A stretch of 64,000 nucleotides of DNA, taken from Actinoplanes sp. KI2. Lineage in GTDB: Bacteria; Actinomycetota; Actinomycetes; Mycobacteriales; Micromonosporaceae. The stretch spans positions 62,001-126,000 of the forward strand of contig NZ_JAOSZE010000017.1 in assembly GCF_025630775.1 (NCBI RefSeq), given 5' to 3'. The notes under the pieces are model-generated. The model made no database searches. It saw only the letters and a program-made list of their open reading frames with translations, and was not told the origin of the DNA. Position numbers and translations under genes: made by a program. Shown piece by piece: positions 1-6,240 of the stretch; positions within the stretch are counted from its first letter, which is position 1; every line of letters starts with the position of its first letter.

Positions 1-303
1 GTAGCCCGACGAGAACACCAGGGCGGCCGGCGCGCCGAGCCAGCCGGCCAGCGCGGACTCGAGGGCGGCATGCGCCTCGGTCGAGCCGCGCACCAGGCGC
101 GAACCGGTGGCTCCCAACCCGTACGCGTCAAGGGCTCGAGCGGAACCCTCGATCACCGCGGGGTGGACGCTCAGCCCGAGATAGTCGTTGCCGGCCAGGT
201 CGACGACGAGGCCGGCGGCCGAACGCGGCCGCAACTGACGGGTGAGCCCAGCCTTGGCCCTGCTCACGGCGAGACGCTCCAGCGCATCCAACCAGCTCGT
301 CAA
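1..303 (-). CDS. bioF: 8-amino-7-oxononanoate synthase (BioF), N-terminal part, cut by window edge
   Basis: Pyridoxal-phosphate enzyme that condenses pimeloyl thioester with alanine in biotin synthesis. The visible 101 codons include LAGNDYLGLSVHP, GLGATGSRLVRGSTEAHAALE and APAALVFSSGY, all typical of the N-terminal half of the AONS family (about 380 residues complete). The start is chosen as the TTG at 301-303, with GGAGG four bases upstream. It is divergent from bioB-bsaP, so the 119-bp gap should hold both promoters. The catalytic lysine lies outside the window. Family assignment is secure; the start codon is less so. Confidence 0.88.
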   Translation of the reverse strand, partial: MTSWLDALERLAVSRAKAGLTRQLRPRSAAGLVVDLAGNDYLGLSVHPAVIEGSARALDAYGLGATGSRLVRGSTEAHAALESALAGWLGAPAALVFSSGY

Positions 304-410
304 GGCACCTCCAGCGATCACGAGAATGGGAAACTACCACCCACCACCGACAATCCAACGGACCATCCACAGGCCCTGCAAGGCAGAACCGGGCGCCCGT
401 GACCGCAGGG

Positions 411-416
411 TAGGGT
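411..416 (+). promoter_or_regulatory. -10 hexamer TAGGGT of a probable leaderless bioB promoter
   Basis: TAGGGT ends exactly 6 nt before the bioB ATG at 423 and no GGAGG-type site precedes the start. In actinobacteria this spacing places transcription start at the start codon. No convincing -35 is seen. Confidence 0.5.
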
Positions 417-422
417 GCGTGC

Positions 423-1406
423 ATGCGGGAGATCCTCGAACAGGTGTTGGCAACGGGTGTTGGCCTCGATCAGGCGGGGATCCTGGAGGTGCTCCGCAGC
501 CCCGACGAGGAGCTGCCCGAGCTGCTTCAGCTGGCTCACGACGTACGCATGAAGTGGTGTGGTCCGGAGGTCGAGGTCGAGGGCATCGTCTCGCTGAAGA
601 CCGGCGGTTGCCCGGAGGACTGCCATTTCTGCTCGCAGTCCGGCCTGTTCGCCTCGCCCGTGCGCTCGGTCTGGCTGGACATCCCGTCCCTGGTCGAGGC
701 GGCCCGGCAGACCGCCGCCACCGGCGCCACCGAGTTCTGCATCGTCGCCGCCGTGCGCGGGCCCGACCAGCGGCTGATGGATCAGATGCGGGAGGGCGTC
801 AAGGCGATCCGGGAGGCGGTCGACATCCAGGTCGCCGCGAGCCTCGGCATGCTCAGCCAGGTGCAGGTCGACGAGCTGGTCGAGATGGGCGTGCACCGGT
901 ACAACCACAACCTCGAGACCTGCCGCTCCTTCTTCCCGAACGTGGTCACCACGCACACCTGGGAGGAGCGCTGGGACACGCTCAGGATGGTGCGCGACTC
1001 GGGCATGGAGGTCTGCTGCGGCGGTATCCTCGGGCTCGGCGAGTCGATCGAGCAGCGGGCCGAGTTCGCGGCGCAGCTGGCCGAGCTCGACCCGCACGAG
1101 GTGCCGATGAACTTCCTCAACCCGCGCCCGGGCACGCCGCTCGGCGATCAGCCGGTCGTCGAGGGGAAGGACGCGCTGCGCGCGATCGCCGCGTTCCGCC
1201 TGGCCATGCCCAAGACCATTCTTCGGTACGCCGGGGGCCGGGAGATCACGCTCGGCGATCTGGGCACGCGCGACGGCCTGCTCGGCGGGATCAACGCGGT
1301 GATCGTCGGGAACTACCTGACGACGCTGGGCCGGCCGGCCACCGACGATCTGGCGCTGCTGGCCGACCTGAAGATGCCGGTCAAGGCGCTGTCGGCGACG
1401 CTCTGA
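423..1406 (+). CDS. bioB: Biotin synthase (radical SAM)
   Basis: Inserts sulfur into dethiobiotin using a radical-SAM [4Fe-4S] cluster and an auxiliary Fe-S cluster. The 327-residue protein has the CxxxCxxC cluster motif in GGCPEDCHFCSQS (C63, C67, C70), followed by YNHNLETCRSFFPNV and the conserved C-terminal GGREITLGD. Length is normal for the shorter actinobacterial BioB. The stop codon overlaps the start of the downstream bsaP by one base (TGATG), so the two are translationally coupled. The start at 423 fits a leaderless transcript. Divergent bioF completes the local biotin set; bioA and bioD are not in the window. Confidence 0.96.
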   Translation: MREILEQVLATGVGLDQAGILEVLRSPDEELPELLQLAHDVRMKWCGPEVEVEGIVSLKTGGCPEDCHFCSQSGLFASPVRSVWLDIPSLVEAARQTAATGATEFCIVAAVRGPDQRLMDQMREGVKAIREAVDIQVAASLGMLSQVQVDELVEMGVHRYNHNLETCRSFFPNVVTTHTWEERWDTLRMVRDSGMEVCCGGILGLGESIEQRAEFAAQLAELDPHEVPMNFLNPRPGTPLGDQPVVEGKDALRAIAAFRLAMPKTILRYAGGREITLGDLGTRDGLLGGINAVIVGNYLTTLGRPATDDLALLADLKMPVKALSATL

Positions 1407-1582
1407 TGTACTGCGATCGATGCGGCTCGATCCGAGCCGATGGTGATCATGAGGCGTGCGAGGCGGCCCGAAAGCTCGAGCCGCCTCGCTACTGCACGGA
1501 GTGCCGCCGCCGGATGAAGGTGCAGGTCTTGCCGACCGGTTGGGCGGCCACCTGCGTGGAACACGGCACGATCACCGCTTGA
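1406..1582 (+). CDS. bsaP: Biotin synthase auxiliary protein BsaP
   Basis: 58-residue cysteine-rich protein beginning MYCDRCGSIRADGDH, with a second pair in YCTECRRRMK and a late Cys in WAATCVEHG. The ATG overlaps the bioB stop codon. This small-protein-after-bioB arrangement matches BsaP, which mycobacterial work showed is needed for biotin synthase to work in actinobacteria, probably by supporting its Fe-S cluster. The CxxC pairs suggest metal or Fe-S binding; that is inference. Its last 11 bp overlap the 3' end of the convergent GNAT gene. Confidence 0.85.
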   Translation: MYCDRCGSIRADGDHEACEAARKLEPPRYCTECRRRMKVQVLPTGWAATCVEHGTITA

Positions 1583-2615
1583 GCGACTCCGCCGGGGTGT
1601 CGATCCGGCCGGACACCGGCAGCGTGACGCTGACCAGCGAGCCGTCCCGCTCGGCCGGGCCGGCGCCCAGCCGGCGCAGGGTGCGCAGCATCGCCACGTT
1701 GTCGGCGGCGGTGTGCGCCACCAGCGCCGCGAAACGGCCCTTCTCGGCCCACGCCTGCAGGCGGCGGACCAGCGCGGTGCCGATGCCGCGTCGCTGCCAG
1801 TCGTCCTCGATGAGCACCGCGATCTCGCCGAGGTCGCCCTCGGCGAACAGGCTGGCCATCGCCACCACCTTGCCGTCGGCGGCGACCGCGAGCAGGGTAC
1901 GCCCACCGGCCGGGTCGAGCAGCCGGCGCAGCTTGGCCTTGCTCGGCGCGCTGCCGCCCAGGTAGCGGCTCTGCAGCGAGGCCGTCGAGGCCCGTCGGTG
2001 CAGGCCGGCCACGCTCTCCGCGTCGTCCGGCGTGGCGGTGCGGACGGTCAGCTCGTTGCCGTCGGTCAGCAGCAACGTCGTCTGCTCCTGCTGTTGCCGC
2101 ACGGTCGCGCCGGCCAGCTCGGTCAGGGCACGGGCCCGCGCGTACTCGGCCGGGGTGAACGACGGGCGGGCCCGCAGCACCTCGTAGTAGCCGCCGGCCG
2201 GGTCGGCCAGGGCCATCCGGTCGTCGGTGTAGCCCGGGCGGCCCGGCAGCGGCTCCGGCCGCCAGCGCACCTCGGCCGCGTCGAGCAGCACGACCAGCGC
2301 CTCCCCCAGCGTGTCGGGGTCGCGGACCAGCCGCCCGGCCAGGGCGAGTGCCCGGGTCGGCTGGTCGGCGAGGCCCTCGGCCTCGGCCCGGCACACGAAG
2401 GCGTCCCGGCCCCGGCCGCGGCCGATCGCCGCGAGCAGGTCGGCCTCGGTGAGCGCGTCCGGCGCGTCCACCAGGAAGTCGTCCACCGCGCCGGCCTCGG
2501 TGGTGTGCACCTGGACGGCGAGGATGTTGACCGCCTTCAGCGCGAGGCTCGCGGTCAGTACGGAGAGGTAGCCCGGCCGGTCGTCCACCGTCGCCCGGAT
2601 CCGCCACAGCGCCAT
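1572..2615 (-). CDS. ACT-domain / GNAT N-acetyltransferase fusion
   Basis: 347 residues in two parts. Residues 1-75 resemble an ACT small-molecule domain (ATVDDRPGYLSVLTASLA, then an alternating strand/helix pattern). From about residue 190 there is a GNAT acetyltransferase fold with the acetyl-CoA loop in DDWQRRGIGTALVRRL and a following AALVAHTAADN segment. The ATG is preceded by an AAGGGG site. The neighbouring gene at 2723-3436 is a separate ACT protein, so an amino-acid-responsive acetyltransferase is plausible, similar in concept to ACT-regulated protein acetyltransferases of actinobacteria. The substrate cannot be told from sequence. Confidence 0.75.
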   Translation of the reverse strand: MALWRIRATVDDRPGYLSVLTASLALKAVNILAVQVHTTEAGAVDDFLVDAPDALTEADLLAAIGRGRGRDAFVCRAEAEGLADQPTRALALAGRLVRDPDTLGEALVVLLDAAEVRWRPEPLPGRPGYTDDRMALADPAGGYYEVLRARPSFTPAEYARARALTELAGATVRQQQEQTTLLLTDGNELTVRTATPDDAESVAGLHRRASTASLQSRYLGGSAPSKAKLRRLLDPAGGRTLLAVAADGKVVAMASLFAEGDLGEIAVLIEDDWQRRGIGTALVRRLQAWAEKGRFAALVAHTAADNVAMLRTLRRLGAGPAERDGSLVSVTLPVSGRIDTPAESLKR

Positions 2616-2722
2616 CTACAGCACCCCTTTCGGCGAGTCACGTTCAGCTTTACCGACGTCAATACTGCCTGGGGGGTGTTAAGCCGACATTGCCTGAGCT
2701 GCGGTCTTGCGGGAGAGTCGGA

Positions 2723-3436
2723 TCACATGATGGCGGGCTCGGTGGCCGCGTCGAGCCGGTCGCCGAGGATCACCGCCGCCGCCCGGACCAACTGCGCGAC
2801 CCGGTCCACCTCGGTCACGTGGAAGGCGGCCGCGGGCAGTTCGTCGTCGTCCGCGCGGGCCACCACGAGCACCAGCCCGGCGCGGCCGAACGGGGCGACC
2901 GCGTAGCGCGTGCCCTCGGGGCCGGTGAGCGGGCGGGCCCGTAGCGGGGTGATCTCCGGGAGCTGCAGCGGGCCCGGGGCGCGCCAGCTGGCGTACACCA
3001 CGGCCGGCTCGGTGCCGCCGGGCAGCGTGCGGGGCGCCGAGGAGCGGGACGCCCAGTCGGCCGGTACCACCGCGGCCGCCGCCCAGTCGGCGGCGAGCAG
3101 GCCGGGGACCGCGTCGACGAGCGTGGCGAGGCCGTCCGCCGGGTTCGCCGCGACCTGGGCCAGCAACTCGGCGTCGTGCCCGCCGTTGACCGGCGCGCCG
3201 ATCGCCTTCCAGACGCCGTCGACCTGCACGCCCGGGATGGCGGCGAGGCCGGCGAGGAGCCGTTCCACGCGGGAGGCGCCGGGCCAGACCACGGTGAAGT
3301 CGTCGACGGCCCGGCCGCTGAGCCGTTCCAGCACGACGACCTGCACAATGTCGGCGCCGGCCACGCCGAGCGTGCGCGCCACCTGTCCGAGGGCACCCGG
3401 GCGATCGGGCAGGGTGACGCGAACCCGCAGCAACAT
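2723..3436 (-). CDS. ACT-domain protein
   Basis: 237 residues. The N-terminal 75 residues form an ACT domain (VRVTLPDRPGALGQVARTLG, ADIVQVVVLE), the ligand-binding fold of amino-acid-controlled enzymes. The remainder is alanine/proline-rich with a degenerate second alpha/beta region (LVLVVARADDDELPAAAFHV) and no catalytic motif. Start ATG has a strong GGAGGAG site 5 nt upstream. It lies just upstream of, and in the same direction as, the ACT-GNAT gene, with a 107-bp gap that could hold a separate promoter. Function unknown; a ligand sensor is likely. Confidence 0.7.
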   Translation of the reverse strand: MLLRVRVTLPDRPGALGQVARTLGVAGADIVQVVVLERLSGRAVDDFTVVWPGASRVERLLAGLAAIPGVQVDGVWKAIGAPVNGGHDAELLAQVAANPADGLATLVDAVPGLLAADWAAAAVVPADWASRSSAPRTLPGGTEPAVVYASWRAPGPLQLPEITPLRARPLTGPEGTRYAVAPFGRAGLVLVVARADDDELPAAAFHVTEVDRVAQLVRAAAVILGDRLDAATEPAIM

Positions 3437-3601
3437 TCGTCTCCTCCTGATTCAGCGACCGTGGTGTCAACCCTGCCAAGGTGGCGTTTCGCCCTGGTTG
3501 CGCGGTCGTGTCCCGCGCGTCAAGGCACGGCGATGTGCCCCGTGTCACAGCAGCGTAATGGCCGGATCCGTGGGTTGGCGAGGGGGCGCAGGGCGGACCA
3601 G

Positions 3602-3607
3602 TAAGGT
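3602..3607 (+). promoter_or_regulatory. -10 hexamer TAAGGT, leaderless type
   Basis: TAAGGT ends 6 nt before the GTG at 3614 of the small cysteine-rich gene, the same geometry as at bioB. Confidence 0.5.
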
Positions 3608-3613
3608 CGAGGG

Positions 3614-3733
3614 GTGATCTGCCGGGCCTGCCGGGAGCGCCGCCACGAACAGTGCCGTGGCGGCTCGTGGTGCGACTGCCAGCACAGACCGCCGACGCCG
3701 ACCCCGCCGGTGACCGGCCCGCCGGGTCCGTGA
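3614..3733 (+). CDS. Small cysteine-rich (putative zinc-binding) protein coupled to the RibD-like reductase
   Basis: 39-residue reading frame starting at GTG 3614, beginning MICRACRERRHEQC and containing GGSWCDCQH, then a proline-rich tail. Two CxxC/CxC-like pairs plus histidines look like a small zinc knuckle. It has a leaderless-type promoter (TAAGGT 6 nt upstream), and its TGA overlaps the GTG of the pyrimidine reductase gene (GTGA at 3730-3733), so the two are coupled. It is below the usual ORF length cut-off and easily missed. Conserved spacing and cysteine pattern argue that it is real; function is unknown. Confidence 0.6.
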   Translation: MICRACRERRHEQCRGGSWCDCQHRPPTPTPPVTGPPGP

Positions 3734-4446
3734 GCGCGTACCGGGAGTGGCCGACCGGCCCGGAGGGCCTGGTTCGGCTCTATCCGCGCAACCCGGCGCC
3801 GACGCTGCGGGTGAACTTCATCGCGAGCCTGGACGGTGCGGTGACGGTCGACGGGCTCTCCGGCGGCCTGCACGGGCCGGGCGACAAGGAGATCTTCGAC
3901 TCGCTGCGCATGGTGTGCGACGCGCTGATCGTGGGCGCCGGCACCATAAAGGCGGAAAAATATGACGCGCTCCGGCTCACCGAGGCGGCGCGGGCCTGGC
4001 GACTGAGTCATGATCTGCCCGAGTTTCCGCTCATGGTGATCGTTTCCCGGTCGCTCGACCTGGATCTCGAGCAGCTGATCTTCAGCGACGCCCCGATCCG
4101 CCCGATCGTGCTCACCCACCGGCAAGCCCGGGCCGAGCGGGTGGCTCACGTCGCCGACGTGATCGCGGTCGGCGACGGCGAGGTCGACCTGGCGGCCGGC
4201 ATCGCGGCGCTGCACGAACGCGGCGCCACCCAGCTGCTCTGTGAGGGCGGGCCGGCCCTGCTCGGCTCGCTGATCGCCCGGGACCTGGTCGGTGAGCTGT
4301 GCCTGACCGTCTCGCCGATGCTGGTCGGCGGCGGCCCCGGCCGCATCGCGGCCGGGGCCCCCGGTCTCGTCCGGCAGATGTCGCTGCGGCACATCCTCTC
4401 GCTGGAGGACATGCTTTTCCTGCGGTACGCCCGTCAGGGCAACTGA
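3730..4446 (+). CDS. Pyrimidine reductase family protein (RibD C-terminal domain)
   Basis: 238 residues with the dihydrofolate-reductase-like fold of the RibD reductase domain: VNFIASLDGAVTVDGLSGGL near the N-terminus, DALIVGAGTIKAEKYDALR, and LLCEGGPALLGSLIARDLV towards the C-terminus. In riboflavin synthesis this domain reduces the ribosylamino-pyrimidine with NADPH. The deaminase half of RibD is absent, so this is a stand-alone reductase; its true substrate is not certain. An in-frame GTG at 3652 would give 26 more residues, but that segment is the out-of-frame shadow of the upstream small gene, and GTG 3730 overlaps that gene's stop. The 3' end lies in a 24-bp tandem repeat. Confidence 0.85.
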   Translation: MSAYREWPTGPEGLVRLYPRNPAPTLRVNFIASLDGAVTVDGLSGGLHGPGDKEIFDSLRMVCDALIVGAGTIKAEKYDALRLTEAARAWRLSHDLPEFPLMVIVSRSLDLDLEQLIFSDAPIRPIVLTHRQARAERVAHVADVIAVGDGEVDLAAGIAALHERGATQLLCEGGPALLGSLIARDLVGELCLTVSPMLVGGGPGRIAAGAPGLVRQMSLRHILSLEDMLFLRYARQGN

Positions 4447-4518
4447 CGGTACGCCCGTCAGGGCAACTGACGGTACGCCCGTCAGGGCAACTGACGGTAC
4501 GTCCGTCAGGGCAACTGA
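4423..4518 (+). repeat. 24-bp tandem repeat, four copies, covering the convergent gene ends
   Basis: Unit CGGTACGCCCGTCAGGGCAA+CTGA repeated at 4423, 4447, 4471 and 4495 (last copy has one C to T change). The first copy is the final eight codons (RYARQGN-stop) of the reductase gene; the following copies repeat them after the stop. The opposite gene's stop (4506-4508) lies in copy four. Each junction can form the hairpin CCGTCAG-GGCAA-CTGACGG, so the array doubles as a stack of two-way terminator-like stems, though no T-run follows. Confidence 0.9.
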
Positions 4519-5483
4519 CCGGCCCGGTCGACGATCGCGATCCGCTTCTGCGCGGTCAGGCCGATCACGGCGCCCTTCGGGAACGGGTCGTTGCCCGGAC
4601 CGACCACCACGTCGCGCTCGCCGAGGAAGCGGTAGGTCGACGCGTCGAAGATGATGTCGTGCCGGACGCCGGCGTCGACCCGGGAGACCGCGATGCCCTT
4701 GCGCCCGGCCAGGTCGGCCTGGTTGACCACCGAGGTGCCCGGGATGGTGGCGGCCGCCTCGAACAGGGCAGCCACCGAGGCCGGCGGGACGTACTGCTCG
4801 CGCAGAGTGTCGCCGACCCTGGTCCAGGCCACCGTGTCCTTGGTGCGCTTGGTGTTGTCCGGCGCGTACAGGTAGGCGTGCATGCCCGCGGCGGTGGTGG
4901 GCAGGTTCCGCAGGTACGCGGGGATGGGTTTGCCCTGCACCGGGAGCGCCTCGTTCCCGAGGATCAGATGGTTGCCGGCGTCGGCCGGATGGACGGCGCT
5001 CTCCCGCAGCAGTCCGTCCCGGGTGCCGTCGACCGACAGCCAGATGCTGCGGTTCTTCTCGATCGGCGGGAGGTATTTCCCGTCGCCGGTGGCGCCGGCC
5101 CACGCGACCACCGACTCGATGTAGACGAACTGGTCGGCTCGGGCGGTGCGGACGGGCTCGGTGCGCGCCTCGGCGGCGGCCAGGCGCAGCACGTGGGCCG
5201 GATCGGTGGCGGGGGCCGGGCCGGTGTCCTTCGCCGGGGTGGCGCCGGGCGCCGGGGCCGCGCCCGTCGAAGGGGCGGGCGCCGGGGCATCGGGCCGGGA
5301 CGCCACGACGACGAGTGCGACGGCGGCGGCCAGGGCGGCGGCGGGGGCCAGACGCCACGCCCAGCGTCCGCGGCGCCGTGGAGCGGGGTCGCGGAACATC
5401 CGGGCGCGGGCCCGGGCGAGCGTGGTGGGGTCGGCGGCGGGCAGGTCGGCGCGGAACCGCTCGACCAGATCCAGGTCATTCAT
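4506..5483 (-). CDS. CU044_5270-type membrane protein, partner of the ECF sigma factor
   Basis: 325 residues. A cytoplasmic N-terminus (MNDLDLVERFRADLPAADP, then RARARMFRDP) is followed by one membrane segment around residues 45-65 (WRLAPAAALAAAVALVVVAS), a Pro/Ala-rich linker, and an extracytoplasmic domain of about 240 residues. This layout and the N-terminal motif match the CU044_5270 family that accompanies sigma-70 genes in actinobacteria, probably in an anti-sigma or sensor role. Its ATG (5483) overlaps the sigma stop by 8 nt (ATGAATGA), so an upstream start adding 11 residues is unlikely. No zinc anti-sigma motif is present. Confidence 0.75.
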   Translation of the reverse strand: MNDLDLVERFRADLPAADPTTLARARARMFRDPAPRRRGRWAWRLAPAAALAAAVALVVVASRPDAPAPAPSTGAAPAPGATPAKDTGPAPATDPAHVLRLAAAEARTEPVRTARADQFVYIESVVAWAGATGDGKYLPPIEKNRSIWLSVDGTRDGLLRESAVHPADAGNHLILGNEALPVQGKPIPAYLRNLPTTAAGMHAYLYAPDNTKRTKDTVAWTRVGDTLREQYVPPASVAALFEAAATIPGTSVVNQADLAGRKGIAVSRVDAGVRHDIIFDASTYRFLGERDVVVGPGNDPFPKGAVIGLTAQKRIAIVDRAGQLP

Positions 5484-6051
5484 CGATCGTTCCTTCGAGT
5501 GCGGGGAGGGCTTCACGGATGCGTTTGCGGGCGCTGTGCAGGCGGGAGCGGACGGTGCCGATCGGGATGTCCAGCGCCCGTGCCGCCTCGGGGTAGCTGA
5601 GCTGGGCCTGGGCGATCAGGGTCAGCACGTCGCGCTCGCCGGCCGGTAGCTTGGCGAGCACGCCGGCCAGCGCTCGGACGTCGTCGGCCGCGGTCACCCG
5701 GGCGTCGGCGTCCTCGGACTGGTCGTAGACCGGGTCGATCCCGGTGCGGGCCAGCGCCCGGTACTGGCGGATCTCGGCGCGCTGGTGGCCGCGCAGAAGA
5801 TTGGCGGCGATGCCGTACAACCACGGCCGGGAGTCGTCGTGCGACATGTCGTACTTATGCCGATTACGGAACGCGATCAGGAACGTCTCCGCGGTCAGGT
5901 CGTCGGCGAGCAGGCGGCCGACCCGGCGGGCCAGATAGCGGTGGATGGTGGCGGCGTGCCGGTCGAAGATTTGCCCGAAGGCCTCCGAGTCGGCCACCGA
6001 CAGCCGGATCAGGTCGTGGTCGCCCAGAACCTCCACGGTGGGTGGACTCAT
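5476..6051 (-). CDS. ECF-type RNA polymerase sigma factor
   Basis: 191 residues with region 2 (FGQIFDRHAATIHRYLARRV, DDLTAETFLIAFRNRHKY, PWLYGIAANLLRGHQR) and region 4 (LPAGERDVLTLIAQAQLSYPEAARAL, IPIGTVRSRLHSARKRIREA). Region 2 should melt the -10 element and region 4 bind the -35. It is translationally coupled to the downstream membrane partner, as usual for sigma/regulator pairs. The ATG at 6051 has a GAGGA site upstream. The group within ECF classification cannot be fixed by eye. Confidence 0.9.
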   Translation of the reverse strand: MSPPTVEVLGDHDLIRLSVADSEAFGQIFDRHAATIHRYLARRVGRLLADDLTAETFLIAFRNRHKYDMSHDDSRPWLYGIAANLLRGHQRAEIRQYRALARTGIDPVYDQSEDADARVTAADDVRALAGVLAKLPAGERDVLTLIAQAQLSYPEAARALDIPIGTVRSRLHSARKRIREALPALEGTIDE

Positions 6052-6128
6052 GCACGGTCCTCTTTTCAGCGAGTCGTCACCCGGTCATTGGCCGATCGGC
6101 CGCAGTCGGTTCGATGCTGGGGCGCGCC

Positions 6129-6190
6129 TCCACAACCAAACCAAGATCTTGTGGATAAATCTGTGGATGGCCACCAGAAGTTGTGGACAA
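6129..6190. promoter_or_regulatory. Cluster of DnaA-box-like sites upstream of herA
   Basis: Four TCCACA cores in 62 bp: TCCACA at 6129-6134 on the plus strand, and on the minus strand TTATCCACAA (6149-6158), CCATCCACAG (6161-6170) and TTGTCCACAA (6181-6190). The first and last of these minus-strand sites match the E. coli (TTATCCACA) and Streptomyces (TTGTCCACA) DnaA-box consensus. They lie between the ECF sigma gene and herA. There is no dnaA/dnaN/gyrB nearby, so this is not the replication origin; a DnaA-controlled promoter or a DnaA-titration site is more likely. Confidence 0.6.
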
Positions 6191-6240
6191 CCAGTGCCAA
6201 CCCCCGCCACCTGCTCGTTTTGTCGTACCTCTGAGGCAAC

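Noticed and set aside
3652..3729. Longer N-terminus of the RibD-like reductase from GTG 3652
   Set aside because: The segment overlaps the coding frame of the 39-aa protein, and GTG 3730 forms the overlap with its stop; family proteins start near VSAYREWP-type sequence.
6129..6190. DnaA-box cluster as replication origin oriC
   Set aside because: Only four boxes, and none of dnaA, dnaN, recF, gyrB, rpmH or parAB is in the window.
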